Below the pieces are notes generated by a model that was not told where the DNA came from, did no database searches, and worked only from the letters and a program-made list of their open reading frames with translations. The translations under genes and the position numbers were made by a program. This document shows positions 1 to 8,272 of a DNA stretch of 64,000 nt, in pieces. Positions within the stretch are counted from its first letter, which is position 1. Every line of letters starts with the position of its first letter. This DNA comes from CBDFHC01 sp965247585 (GTDB taxonomy: Bacteria; Chloroflexota; Dehalococcoidia; Lucifugimonadales; GCA-2712585), in assembly GCA_965247585.1 (NCBI GenBank), contig CBDFHC010000005.1, forward strand, positions 930,001 to 994,000, read 5' to 3'.

Positions 1-1034
1 TGACCAAAGTTGGAATCATCAACGTAACCGGGTACGCCGGGTCCGAGCTGGCGCGAATCCTGTACCGCCACCCGGAGGTGGAGATAAGCTGCGTTACGGG
101 CCGAAGCGCGGCGGGGCAGCGGCTGGGCGAGGTGTTCCCGCACCTGGCTGATATAGACCTGCCCATAGAGGCGGATATTGAAGGGAGCGTGGACCTGGTC
201 TTTTCGGCGCTGCCGCACAAGGCCAGCGCGGAGAGGGTGATCCCGCTGCTGGAGGGTGGGATCAGGGTGGTGGACATAAGCGCCGACTTCCGGCTAAAGG
301 ACGTGGGGCAGTTTGAGGAGTGGTACAAGGTGGAGCACCCCGGACCACAGTACCTGGAAGAGGCGGTGTATGGGTTGACGGAGCTGCACCGGGACGAGGT
401 GGCTGGGGCGCGGCTGATAGCCAACCCGGGCTGCTATCCCACCAGCGCGATTCTGGCCATGGCCCCGGCGGTACGGGAGGGGATTATACAGCCGGACGTG
501 GTGATAGACGGCAAGTCTGGCGTGTCCGGGGCGGGGCGGGGGCTGAGCTTAAGCACCCACTTTTCCGAAGTGAACGAGAACCTGATGGCCTATTCCGTCC
601 GGGGGCACCGGCACCTGCCGGAGATAGAGCAGGAGCTTTCGCTGCTTACGGAAAGTCCGCCTGCGGTAACGTTCCTCACGCACCTGGTCCCCATGACGAG
701 GGGCATTCTGAGCAGTTGCTACGCGAGGTTGAAGGACGGAGCGTTTGCGTCGGCGGCGGAAGCGGAGAAAGCTGTCGTAGAGCTGTACCAGGAATTCTAT
801 CAAGACGAGCCCTTCGTGAAAGTGTGCGCCGAACCGCCGCAGACAAAGCAGACCTGGGGCAACAACCTGTGCCTGGTTTATCCGTTTGTAGACGCCAGGA
901 CCGGCCGGCTCATTGTGATTAGCTGTCTGGACAATTTAGTAAAAGGCGCGGCGGGACAGGCGGTGCAGAACATGAACCTGATGTTGGGAATGCCGGAGAG
1001 CACGGCGCTGGAGCCGTTGGCGATTTATCCGTAG
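1..1034 (+). CDS. argC: N-acetyl-gamma-glutamyl-phosphate reductase (5' base missing)
   Basis: ArgC reduces N-acetylglutamyl phosphate to the semialdehyde with NADPH, the third step of arginine synthesis, in the cytoplasm. The frame is open from the first base; position 1 reads TG followed by codons for TKVGIINVTGYAGSEL, so the ATG almost certainly lost only its A to the window edge. The N-terminal GYAGSEL is the family's dinucleotide-binding turn, and IANPGCYPT contains the catalytic cysteine. The protein would be about 344 residues, normal for the family. The gene is followed directly by a tRNA gene, so other arginine genes, if clustered, lie to the left of the window. Confidence 0.96.
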   Translation, partial: TKVGIINVTGYAGSELARILYRHPEVEISCVTGRSAAGQRLGEVFPHLADIDLPIEADIEGSVDLVFSALPHKASAERVIPLLEGGIRVVDISADFRLKDVGQFEEWYKVEHPGPQYLEEAVYGLTELHRDEVAGARLIANPGCYPTSAILAMAPAVREGIIQPDVVIDGKSGVSGAGRGLSLSTHFSEVNENLMAYSVRGHRHLPEIEQELSLLTESPPAVTFLTHLVPMTRGILSSCYARLKDGAFASAAEAEKAVVELYQEFYQDEPFVKVCAEPPQTKQTWGNNLCLVYPFVDARTGRLIVISCLDNLVKGAAGQAVQNMNLMLGMPESTALEPLAIYP

Positions 1035-1060
1035 CCAAGCTATACTGGGTGGCTAACGCG

Positions 1061-1138
1061 GCCCCCATCGTCTAGCCGGCCTAGGACGCCAGCCTTTCAA
1101 GTTGGAGATCAGGGGTTCGAACCCCCTTGGGGGCACCA
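1061..1138 (+). tRNA. tRNA-Glu (UUC)
   Basis: A full cloverleaf can be drawn. The acceptor stem GCCCCCA pairs with TGGGGGC, the anticodon loop CTTTCAA carries TTC, the T-loop is GGTTCGAACC, and the CCA end is encoded at 1136-1138. It lies 26 bases after argC. Confidence 0.95.
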
Positions 1139-1186
1139 CCCACGCGCAGAACTGGTTCGCCATATTTCTACTGTTCAGGAGGCGTC

Positions 1187-1417
1187 ATGGCCATTGACCT
1201 GCGGAAGGTACGTCCCGTGGTTGAGGAGCATATACGCGTCTCCTACGGAGATATTCACAATCCGGAGATAGCCGGATTCATAGAGGTTTCGGGGGGCAAG
1301 GAGGTGGTGGTGCTGCTTCGGTTTCAGAAGGAAGGGGAGCTGGCACTCCCTGGGGTGGCGGCCTTCTATGTTTCCGGGGAGACCAATCCCGCGGTCAAAA
1401 TGTTCGTTGTGGCGTAG
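1187..1417 (+). CDS. small conserved-looking protein, paralogue of the next gene
   Basis: Function unknown. The ATG at 1187 follows an AGGAGG site and gives 76 residues with no signal peptide or membrane segment. It aligns over nearly its whole length with the next protein: RPVVEEHIRVSYGDIHNPE here against RPAIMEHLRGSYGSISNLE there, and both share a VAAFY core before a hydrophobic end. The two genes probably arose by tandem duplication and may be co-transcribed (gap 45 bases). The longer upstream reading frame overlaps the tRNA and lacks a ribosome site, so the ATG is preferred. Confidence 0.75.
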   Translation: MAIDLRKVRPVVEEHIRVSYGDIHNPEIAGFIEVSGGKEVVVLLRFQKEGELALPGVAAFYVSGETNPAVKMFVVA

Positions 1418-1462
1418 GAGCCATACCTGGAATTCTTCAGGCAGCTTTGGAGGGCATTGAGC

Positions 1463-1876
1463 ATGTTCTGGAGACGAAAGGCCAAGGCGCCTTCGGAGCA
1501 GGCGCCGCCACAGCCTGAAATCAGCCTACCCCAGGTGCAGGAGGTGCGTCCCGCCATAATGGAGCACCTGCGGGGCAGCTATGGCAGCATTTCCAACCTG
1601 GAGATGCTGGGCGCGTTTGAGCCAGAACAAGTGGACGGCTTTGCGGCCATGGTGTTGACCAGGTTCAACATAGACATATTTGGGCAAGACAAAAGGGAGG
1701 GAGTGGCGGCCTTTTACTTCAAGCCCGGCAGCAGTGAAGTGTACCTCTGCGGGGTGATAACCACGCCGCCGGTAGAGACGCCCGCCGGTGAAGAGGACGA
1801 AAGCGCGCCAACGGAGGGGGTGGAGGACGAGGTTAGGACCATCCTGGGCATGAAGGTGGCGGAGCGGGTGGATTAA
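1463..1876 (+). CDS. hypothetical protein, extended paralogue of the preceding gene
   Basis: 137 residues from the ATG at 1463, eight bases after GGAGGG; a TTG at 1457 is also in frame but too close to that site. A basic N-terminal segment (FWRRKAKAPSEQ) and an acidic C-terminal tail (GEEDESAPTEGVEDE) flank the core shared with the 76-aa neighbour. No catalytic motif is recognisable and no function is proposed. It converges with the hydrolase gene on the other strand (9-base gap). Confidence 0.75.
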   Translation: MFWRRKAKAPSEQAPPQPEISLPQVQEVRPAIMEHLRGSYGSISNLEMLGAFEPEQVDGFAAMVLTRFNIDIFGQDKREGVAAFYFKPGSSEVYLCGVITTPPVETPAGEEDESAPTEGVEDEVRTILGMKVAERVD

Positions 1877-1885
1877 GAGGCCCGG

Positions 1886-2794
1886 CTAGCCTACCCGTTT
1901 AAGCAGGGGATCAATGGCGTCCAGGAATCCCTTGGTGTTGTCTCCGGGGACCAGGTGTCCGGCGTTAAGGACCACGGCCCCGCTACAGTCCGGAATCAAC
2001 TCTATCATTCGGTCCATCGTCTCCTCGTCGAACACGTCGCTGTTGGCGCCGCGCACCACCATTACGGGGCAACTTATGGACTCCAGGCATTGCCAAAGGC
2101 GGTCGGCGGGCCAGGTGGGGGGATTGAAGTCCGGGGAACGAATGGCCTTGTCGTATTTCCAGCTCCACTTGCCGTTGGGCATCTGGCGGATCGCATGCTG
2201 GAGGCTGCCGTGGACCATCCAGGCCGGCCGGCCGGTGTACTCCTGCACCCGTAGGGCGAATTCCTCATAGGAGTCCAGCGCATCTGGCAGGGTGACGAAT
2301 TGGCGGATGCGCCGTGCGCCGGTGGAGGTGGTCTGGGGCCCGGTATCGACGATGACCAACGCTTTGAGCAGCTCCGGGCGCCGCGACGCGAACACGTAAG
2401 CGCTCCGTCCGCCCATGGAGTGTCCAATAAGGATGAAGTCACGGAGGCCCAGCGCGTCTACGAAGGCGTCCAGGTCCAATTGGTGGGCCTCTATCGAGTA
2501 GTCGCCGTCCGGGGGCCACTCGGAATCACCGTGGCCCCGGGCGTCCATGGCGACGACGCGGAAGCGGTCGGCCAGGGCCAGGGAGACGAAGTCCCAGCTA
2601 TGGGCCTGCTGGGCGACGCCGTGGAGGAGGAGGATGGCCGGCCCCTCCGGCTCGCCCCATTCCAGGCAGTGGAAATCAAGGCCACCGGTCCCCACCTGGA
2701 TGGAACGGGGCCTCACCTCTTTGTTGAAGGGGACGTTGAACCGGCGGGCGGCCTCAAAGAGGTCCAGGCCTCGCTGCTCTTCTTGATTTGGCAT
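1886..2794 (-). CDS. alpha/beta hydrolase
   Basis: A soluble alpha/beta-fold hydrolase of about 302 residues; the substrate cannot be read from sequence. The nucleophile elbow GHSMGG, the oxyanion-hole LLHGVAQQ, the MDARGHGDS strand, a likely acid in RGANSDVF and the histidine in NAGHLVPGD complete the usual triad. The longest frame starts at 2821, but the ATG at 2794 sits behind a good AGGAG site, so that start is chosen. The gene stands alone on the minus strand between two plus-strand units. Confidence 0.9.
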   Translation of the reverse strand: MPNQEEQRGLDLFEAARRFNVPFNKEVRPRSIQVGTGGLDFHCLEWGEPEGPAILLLHGVAQQAHSWDFVSLALADRFRVVAMDARGHGDSEWPPDGDYSIEAHQLDLDAFVDALGLRDFILIGHSMGGRSAYVFASRRPELLKALVIVDTGPQTTSTGARRIRQFVTLPDALDSYEEFALRVQEYTGRPAWMVHGSLQHAIRQMPNGKWSWKYDKAIRSPDFNPPTWPADRLWQCLESISCPVMVVRGANSDVFDEETMDRMIELIPDCSGAVVLNAGHLVPGDNTKGFLDAIDPLLKRVG

Positions 2795-2948
2795 CACCAC
2801 GCTCCTGACTGTCGTGAGCATAATACCCTAGCCGTCAATAGCCCCTGGGGTGGCGATTCGCGGCGCGGAGGGGCGATCAATCGTCTATATCCCATTAGCT
2901 TGACTGACCCTGAGCACGGCCATAGAATCGAAAGTGGACAGACTGTTG

Positions 2949-3428
2949 ATGGATGGACGAAAAGCACCCAATAGAATACCAGCCAAGGGCAAAGTGACAA
3001 ATCTGGTTTCTGCGGGCGGCGTGGTTTACAGGGTGCGAAACGAGGACGTTGAGATAGCGCTGTGCGGCAGGCGGGTACCCGCCCGCTGGAGCCTGCCCAA
3101 GGGCACGCCGGACGAAGGGGAGACCATCGTCCAGACGGCAATCAGGGAGGCCCAGGAGGAGACGGGCCTGGTGGTGGAGGTGGAGGCGCCCATTGGCAGC
3201 ATAAACTACTGGTTTGTAGCTGGACAGGACCATACCCGGCTAAACAAGACGGTCCACTTCTATCTGATGAAGTCCACAGGCGGGTCAACGGAAGACCACG
3301 ACCCGGAGTTTGACGTGGTGCAGTGGTTCGAGGCTGAGGCGGCGTTGAAGCATCTTGCCTTCGCCAACGAGGCCCGTATCCTGGACCAGGCGCTGGTCAT
3401 TTTGCGGCAGAAGGCGGAAAAGGACTGA
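2949..3428 (+). CDS. Nudix hydrolase
   Basis: Nudix enzymes cleave nucleoside diphosphates linked to another group. The Nudix box is complete: G, five residues, E, seven residues, REAQEETGL, within residues about 55-80. The PARWSLPKG lead-in is typical of the diadenosine-polyphosphate/NTP-cleaving group, but substrate is not certain. No strong ribosome site is visible; ATG 2949 is preferred over GTG 2934. One base separates its stop from the GNAT gene, so the two are probably one operon. Confidence 0.9.
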   Translation: MDGRKAPNRIPAKGKVTNLVSAGGVVYRVRNEDVEIALCGRRVPARWSLPKGTPDEGETIVQTAIREAQEETGLVVEVEAPIGSINYWFVAGQDHTRLNKTVHFYLMKSTGGSTEDHDPEFDVVQWFEAEAALKHLAFANEARILDQALVILRQKAEKD

Positions 3429-3429
3429 T

Positions 3430-3996
3430 ATGGAGCTTCGCGGAGCGTCGATCATCATTCGGGAGAAACGGATGGAGGACGCCGAAACCGAGTACGAGTG
3501 GCGCATTGACCCGGAGCTGTCGGAGCTGGATGCCGCGCGCCCCCTGGTGATGAGCTATGAGGAGTTCCTCCGAATATTCAAGGCGCAGTTCGACTATCCA
3601 ACGCCCTGGGTGAAAAGATTGTCCGTGGAGACCGATGACGGCATCCACATTGGCAACATCATGTACTACGACATTGACACGGTGACCAAAGAGGCGGAGA
3701 TCGGCATCATGATCGGCAACCGTGGCTACTGGAGCAAGGGCTACGGGTTCGACATCTTGATCACGCTCATAGACCACATCTTCTCCAACACTTCGCTGAA
3801 GCGGCTGTACCTGCACACGCTGGACTGGAACCACCGGGCGCAACGATGCTTTGAGAAGTGCGGGTTCAGGCCGTTGAAGAAGGTGCGGCGGATGAGCCGT
3901 AACTTCATCCTGATGGAAGTGATGTACAAGGAGTGGGAGAATATCCGGGACCAGAAGCTGGCGGAACGGGAAGCGCTGACAGAGGCGCGGAGCTAG
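3430..3996 (+). CDS. GNAT-family N-acetyltransferase
   Basis: 188 residues of RimJ/RimL type. The acetyl-CoA binding region reads GIMIGNRGYWSKGYGFD, followed by the helix and LHTLDWNHRAQRCFEKCGF, the classic strand-helix-CGF end of GNAT proteins. The acceptor is unknown. The start ATG at 3430 lies one base after the Nudix stop and has no room for an independent promoter, so translation is probably coupled. Confidence 0.9.
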   Translation: MELRGASIIIREKRMEDAETEYEWRIDPELSELDAARPLVMSYEEFLRIFKAQFDYPTPWVKRLSVETDDGIHIGNIMYYDIDTVTKEAEIGIMIGNRGYWSKGYGFDILITLIDHIFSNTSLKRLYLHTLDWNHRAQRCFEKCGFRPLKKVRRMSRNFILMEVMYKEWENIRDQKLAEREALTEARS

Positions 3997-4193
3997 CAGA
4001 TGGTTTTATCGCCGGGGTCCCCTCGCGTTCCCCTGAAAAAGCACTCATCGTCCACCTGAGACGCCCTCAGAATCTAAAATTAAACCCTACTGGGCGGCTG
4101 AGTGGGAACTACCAACCTTGGATTCTTAGCCCTTACGCGAGGCGAACGCTTCGCCATGGCTGATTCTCAAGGCAACCAACCTGAGAGGCGGGC

Positions 4194-5123
4194 CTACGCG
4201 GCGGGAGGCTGGGGCGGAGGGGCAGGGGCGGGGTTGTACAGGTCCACTCCCATAGTGACGGGGAACAATTTTATCAGCTCCTCCACCGTCCAGCGGCCGT
4301 CCTTATGGATGGTGCGCACCGGGGCGGGCTCGTTAAGCAGGCTGACCAAACCGTCCGTGACGTAAAAGACGCGCCCGTTGACGTGACGGGCCTCGTCAGA
4401 GGCCAGCCAGGTGATGAAGGGGGCGATGTCTTCGCCCTGGCCCTGGAGGGCGCCGGACCCAGCGCCGGTGATGCCCCGGGCGCTACGGAGCTGCCGGGCA
4501 CTGTCCGGTATGGCGCCGATCATTCGGGTCTGAGCGCTGGGGGCAATGGAGTTGGCGGTGACGCCGTAGCGGCCCATGTCCCGGGCCACCACTCTGGTGA
4601 ATCCGGCGATGCCATCTTTAGCAGCGCCGTAGTTGGCCTGCCCGGAGTTGCCGATCAGGCCGGAGGTGGAGCTGAAGGTAATGACGCTCCCGGAGCGCTG
4701 CTGGCGAAATAGAATGCAGGCGTTCTTTACCACGGAGAAGGTCCCTTTTAAGTGGACGGCGATAACGTCGTCCCATTCCTGTTCCGTCATGTTGAATACC
4801 ATGCGGTCGCGCAGAATGCCGGCGCAGGTTACCACCACGTCCAGCTTGCCGAAGGAGTCCAGGGCGGTCTGGACGATGGCCTCGCCGCCAGACATGGTGA
4901 CCACCGACTCGTGGCAGGCCACAGCCTGGCCGCCGGCGTCCGCGATCTCTTTGACCACCTGGTCCGCGATGGAGGTGGAGCCGCCGCTGCCGTCCACTTC
5001 TACGCCGGGGTCCACGACAACCACCTTGGCGCCCTCGGAAGCCATGAGGACGGCAACGCCCTTGCCAATGCCCCGCCCGGAGCCGGTAACTATGGCCACC
5101 TTGTCTTGCAGCATGTTGCCCAT
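4194..5123 (-). CDS. SDR-family dehydrogenase, likely 3-hydroxyacyl-CoA type
   Basis: A short-chain dehydrogenase of 309 residues. The N-terminus has the NAD(P) motif TGSGRGIGKG, then TCAGIL (the NAG-type motif), and the catalytic S and YxxxK in FSSTSGLIGNSGQANYGAAK. A C-terminal extension after residue 250 holds a conserved LLNEPAPVRTI segment. It resembles the dehydrogenase part of peroxisomal multifunctional enzyme type 2, which oxidises (3R)-hydroxyacyl-CoA. It is last in a minus-strand cluster with two MaoC-type hydratases and a close SDR paralogue, which supports an acyl-CoA role. Confidence 0.88.
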   Translation of the reverse strand: MGNMLQDKVAIVTGSGRGIGKGVAVLMASEGAKVVVVDPGVEVDGSGGSTSIADQVVKEIADAGGQAVACHESVVTMSGGEAIVQTALDSFGKLDVVVTCAGILRDRMVFNMTEQEWDDVIAVHLKGTFSVVKNACILFRQQRSGSVITFSSTSGLIGNSGQANYGAAKDGIAGFTRVVARDMGRYGVTANSIAPSAQTRMIGAIPDSARQLRSARGITGAGSGALQGQGEDIAPFITWLASDEARHVNGRVFYVTDGLVSLLNEPAPVRTIHKDGRWTVEELIKLFPVTMGVDLYNPAPAPPPQPPAA

Positions 5124-5174
5124 TTCAGCCTCTATGCTCAGGTTCGGTTTGTCCGCAGGGATGGACCGCCGGGC

Positions 5175-6104
5175 TCATTGACGCGGCGGTTGGACCGGCG
5201 CCGGGTTGTAGATGCCGGCGGTGAGCACCTCCCGGGCCTGTTTTGACAGGACGTCCAGGGGCCAGCGGCCCTCACCGTGGAATATGCTGCGCTCGGCTCG
5301 AGGCTGGGAAAGCAGCGATACGGTGCCGCCATAGACCAGGAAGGTCTGACCGTTGATGTTCGCCGCGTAGTCGCTGGCGAGGAAGACGGTGAAGGGCGCC
5401 ACGTCGTCAGGGGCGGCGGTGGACAGGTCTTCTTCGCCCTCAATGGAAGCAACGCCGGCCTGTGCGCGTATCTGGCTAGCGGTATCGGGCACTCCGGCGG
5501 TCATTCGAGTGTTGGCCCTGGGGGCAATGGAGTTGGCGGTGGCGCCGTAGCGGCCCATGTCCCGGGCCACCACTTTGGTGAACCCGGCGATGCCGGACTT
5601 GGCGGCGCCGTAGTTGGCCTGGCCCGAGTTGCCCATGAGGCCGGACTCTGAACTGAACGTGACGATGCGGCCTGACCGTTGCTGTCGAAATATAATGCAG
5701 GCGTGCTTGACCACGGAGAAGGTGCCCTTGAGGTGGACGGCGATAACGGAGTCCCACTCCTCCTCGGTCATGTTAAAGACCATGCGGTCCCGGAGAATGC
5801 CGGCGCAGGTTACCACGGCGTCCAGCCGCCCGAAGGAGTCCAGGGCGGCCTGGACGATGGCCTCGCCGCCCTCCATGGTGGCCACGGACTCGGTGCAGGC
5901 GGCGGCAGAGCCACCGGCGTCAGTAATCTCTTTGACCACCTGGTCCGCCACTGACGTGGAGCCGCCGCTGCCGTCCATCTCCACGCCGGGGTCCACGACC
6001 ACGACGCTGGCGCCCTCCTGGGCCATAAGGATGGCCACGCCTCGGCCGATGCCTCGACCGGCGCCGGTGACGATGCCAACCTGGCCTTCCATTATCCCAG
6101 CCAT
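5175..6104 (-). CDS. SDR-family dehydrogenase, paralogue of the next downstream gene
   Basis: 309 residues, the same length as its neighbour and very similar through the first 200 residues (TGAGRGIGRG, TCAGIL, GLMGNSGQANYGAAKSG). The C-terminal third differs, with an insert around EGEEDLSTAAPDD, so the pair may act on different acyl chains. The ATG is preceded by AGGAG at five bases. It lies between the MaoC gene (123-base gap) and the second SDR (51-base gap), so all four are probably one transcript. Confidence 0.88.
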   Translation of the reverse strand: MAGIMEGQVGIVTGAGRGIGRGVAILMAQEGASVVVVDPGVEMDGSGGSTSVADQVVKEITDAGGSAAACTESVATMEGGEAIVQAALDSFGRLDAVVTCAGILRDRMVFNMTEEEWDSVIAVHLKGTFSVVKHACIIFRQQRSGRIVTFSSESGLMGNSGQANYGAAKSGIAGFTKVVARDMGRYGATANSIAPRANTRMTAGVPDTASQIRAQAGVASIEGEEDLSTAAPDDVAPFTVFLASDYAANINGQTFLVYGGTVSLLSQPRAERSIFHGEGRWPLDVLSKQAREVLTAGIYNPAPVQPPRQ

Positions 6105-6227
6105 CTTTTCTCCTTTACCAACCAGGGTTTTCTTAGTGCCTCGTTGCCGGACCAGCGAAGAGGGGCTCCGCGATTATGGGGCGCCTGCTCTTGCCATCGG
6201 TTGGGGCCAGCCGGCCATTGGGGCGAG

Positions 6228-6662
6228 CTAGAGGGCGCGGGAGGGCAGGGCGACGGTGGCGGTGCCCGGGGTGGTGCGCTGCCCCTCCTGGTCCTCGGTC
6301 CAAATCTCGCAGTCGACCAAGTGTTCCCCGTTTTCGACGTACTTGCGGGTGACCACGCCTTTGCAGGTAACCGGGGCGTCAGGGCGGTCCATGCCCCGGT
6401 ACTGGCAGCCCAGCTTTTTCAATACGCTGTGGGGTCCCATCCAGTCGGTCATTAGCTGACCCAGAAAGGCGTTTTTGAGCGCGCCGTGAAGGATCACCCC
6501 CGGAAGCCCGGTGCCCTGGGCAAAGTCTTTGTCATAGTGAATCTCATAGAAGTCGCCGGAGGCCCCGGCGTACTTGACCAGTTGCCGGGTGGTGGGGTTT
6601 TTCACCAGAGGGGTGAGTTCCATCCCCTCCGTCACGTCTTCCCAGTAAGGGCTCTTAGCCAT
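6228..6662 (-). CDS. MaoC-like (R)-specific enoyl-CoA hydratase subunit
   Basis: 144 residues with a single hot-dog fold. YAGASGDFYEIHYD is the hydratase-2 motif with the catalytic D and H; LPGVILHGALKNAFLGQ forms the following helix. Such proteins hydrate trans-2-enoyl-CoA to (3R)-hydroxyacyl-CoA and pair with a partner lacking the catalytic residues. That partner is the gene just upstream. The two SDRs downstream would oxidise the product. The ribosome site is weak. Confidence 0.88.
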   Translation of the reverse strand: MAKSPYWEDVTEGMELTPLVKNPTTRQLVKYAGASGDFYEIHYDKDFAQGTGLPGVILHGALKNAFLGQLMTDWMGPHSVLKKLGCQYRGMDRPDAPVTCKGVVTRKYVENGEHLVDCEIWTEDQEGQRTTPGTATVALPSRAL

Positions 6663-6744
6663 GTTCAGTTCACCAAGCTATTCTTCTTTTCCAGCATTAC
6701 GAAAGACGAAATGGGAGGGGATCAGGGACGATTTCAGAAATACG

Positions 6745-7203
6745 CTAATACCGGATGAGGGTGCTTTTCTGAGTGGCGGTCACCTGAAGGAACTGGTTTG
6801 TATAGGTGGTAACGGTGGTGACGAAGAGCATGGGTCCCAGCCTGCCGGAGCGGAGTGTCATGTCATCAATACGGGTGACCACGGTGATACGGTCGCCGGG
6901 ACGAACCAGCTCGTGGTACTCCCACTGGCTGCCGCCGTCCAGGATCCTTTGCAAGGGAGTCTCCGAGGCGATATCGATACCCCCGGTGGGGGCGGCCCGG
7001 AGGAAGGTGGGAGGCGCGGCCATACCTCGGGACGGCAGCCGCCTCGCAGCCGCCTCGTCGTTCCACATGGGATTGGGGTCGCCGATGGCTTCCGCGAAGG
7101 CGACGATGTGCCCCTCTTCCACTTCCAGGACGGTGGGGGAGCTCTCTTGGCCGACGTACTTCTTCTTCAGCGCGTCGATATCAACAGGGGGGTCCGTAGT
7201 CAT
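6745..7203 (-). CDS. FAS1-like dehydratase / MaoC N-terminal-domain protein
   Basis: 152 residues, a hot-dog domain of the MaoC_dehydrat_N type: VGQESSPTVLEVEEGHIVAFAEAIGDPNPMWND at the N-terminus, then APPTFLRAAP and YHELVRPGDRITV. It is the structural partner of the catalytic MaoC subunit encoded 82 bases downstream. The ATG at 7203 follows GGAGG by seven bases; the longer frame from 7260 has no ribosome site. First gene of the presumed four-gene acyl-CoA operon. Confidence 0.85.
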   Translation of the reverse strand: MTTDPPVDIDALKKKYVGQESSPTVLEVEEGHIVAFAEAIGDPNPMWNDEAAARRLPSRGMAAPPTFLRAAPTGGIDIASETPLQRILDGGSQWEYHELVRPGDRITVVTRIDDMTLRSGRLGPMLFVTTVTTYTNQFLQVTATQKSTLIRY

Positions 7204-7300
7204 AAACCGGCCTCCGGGCAAGTGCGAAGCGAGTGTAGCCACGGGCTGTTGGACTGTCAAGGAAAGCCGGGAAGGACTGCAGGGCAGCGGGGAAGAGGTG

Positions 7301-8212
7301 CTAGGCGCCGGCGGGTCCGCTCCGCTGGTCTTTCAAAAACCGCTCCAACTCCTGGACCATCTCCTCGGGGTTAGGCATCTCGGTGAGAGAGAGGAGGGCG
7401 TCGTCAAAACGGGCCTCCAGCTTTTTAACGTAGGAGGTGAGCTGGGAGTCCTCTTCCACCACCTTGTGCAGCTCCCGCTGGAAGATAGCGGCGGCGGTTT
7501 CCAGCTCCTTTAAGTCCAGCTCCAGGTTGAGCAGACGACAGGCGGTCTTGACCACGCCGTAGGTGACTTTGTAATTAGGAGAGGTCTGGAGATAGTGGGA
7601 GCTGTGTCCCCACAGAGTGACGAATTGGAGGCCCTTGGCGGCGCAGCGCTCCATCATGGCGGAGGAGATGCCTGATGGACCCTGGTACCCGGAGGGGCGT
7701 ATGTCCAGCTCTGCCAGCTTCTCTCTAAGAGGAGCGTCGCTGGAGGAGCCGGTCAAAACCAGGTCCCGGGTGTGGGGGATAGCGTCCAGCAAGGCGCCCA
7801 GGTGCACCACGGTGTGGACGCCGGACTGCATGGCCAGGTCCAGGACGGCGTCACAATAGGTGCGCCATTTCAAGCTGGGCTCCATGCCCAGGAGGAACAT
7901 GAAGTTCTGGGAGGAGTCCGAGCCGTCCTGGTAGAAAATCTCATTGGTGGGCCATTTGAGCTGGCGCAGACCATCATCTTCCAGCTTGATGTAGGGACGA
8001 ACATGGCTGAAGTCATAGAACTCCTCCGGGTCCATGTCCGCCATCTTCTTGCCGGAGAGCCTCTTGAGCAGGTACTGGAGGGCGCCGGTGGCCCCTTCTC
8101 CGGCATCCGGCCAACCACGAAAGGCCATGAGAAGGTGGGAAATCTTCCCCTTTGGTGTTTGAAGCACCGTGAAATACCGATGGTCAGCCAAAAACGCGAC
8201 TCCATCTGGCAA
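7301..8212 (-). CDS. PAC2 family protein
   Basis: About 300 residues with LLMAFRGWPDAGEGATGAL near the start and LTGSSSDAPLREKL, GYQGPSGISSAMMERC and LWGHSSHYLQTSPN further on, all typical of the PAC2 (proteasome assembly chaperone-like) family found in actinobacteria and Chloroflexota. The C-terminal 60 residues are helical and charged. The biochemical role in bacteria is not established. The start is uncertain: TTG at 8212 gives the full frame, but a GTG about 14 codons later would better match the family's N-terminus. Confidence 0.82.
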   Translation of the reverse strand: MPDGVAFLADHRYFTVLQTPKGKISHLLMAFRGWPDAGEGATGALQYLLKRLSGKKMADMDPEEFYDFSHVRPYIKLEDDGLRQLKWPTNEIFYQDGSDSSQNFMFLLGMEPSLKWRTYCDAVLDLAMQSGVHTVVHLGALLDAIPHTRDLVLTGSSSDAPLREKLAELDIRPSGYQGPSGISSAMMERCAAKGLQFVTLWGHSSHYLQTSPNYKVTYGVVKTACRLLNLELDLKELETAAAIFQRELHKVVEEDSQLTSYVKKLEARFDDALLSLTEMPNPEEMVQELERFLKDQRSGPAGA

Positions 8213-8272
8213 TGTTGAAGGGATAAGCCATCAGAAACAGTGTATCACCAGAGAGCAGTGGGAGAAAGCGGA

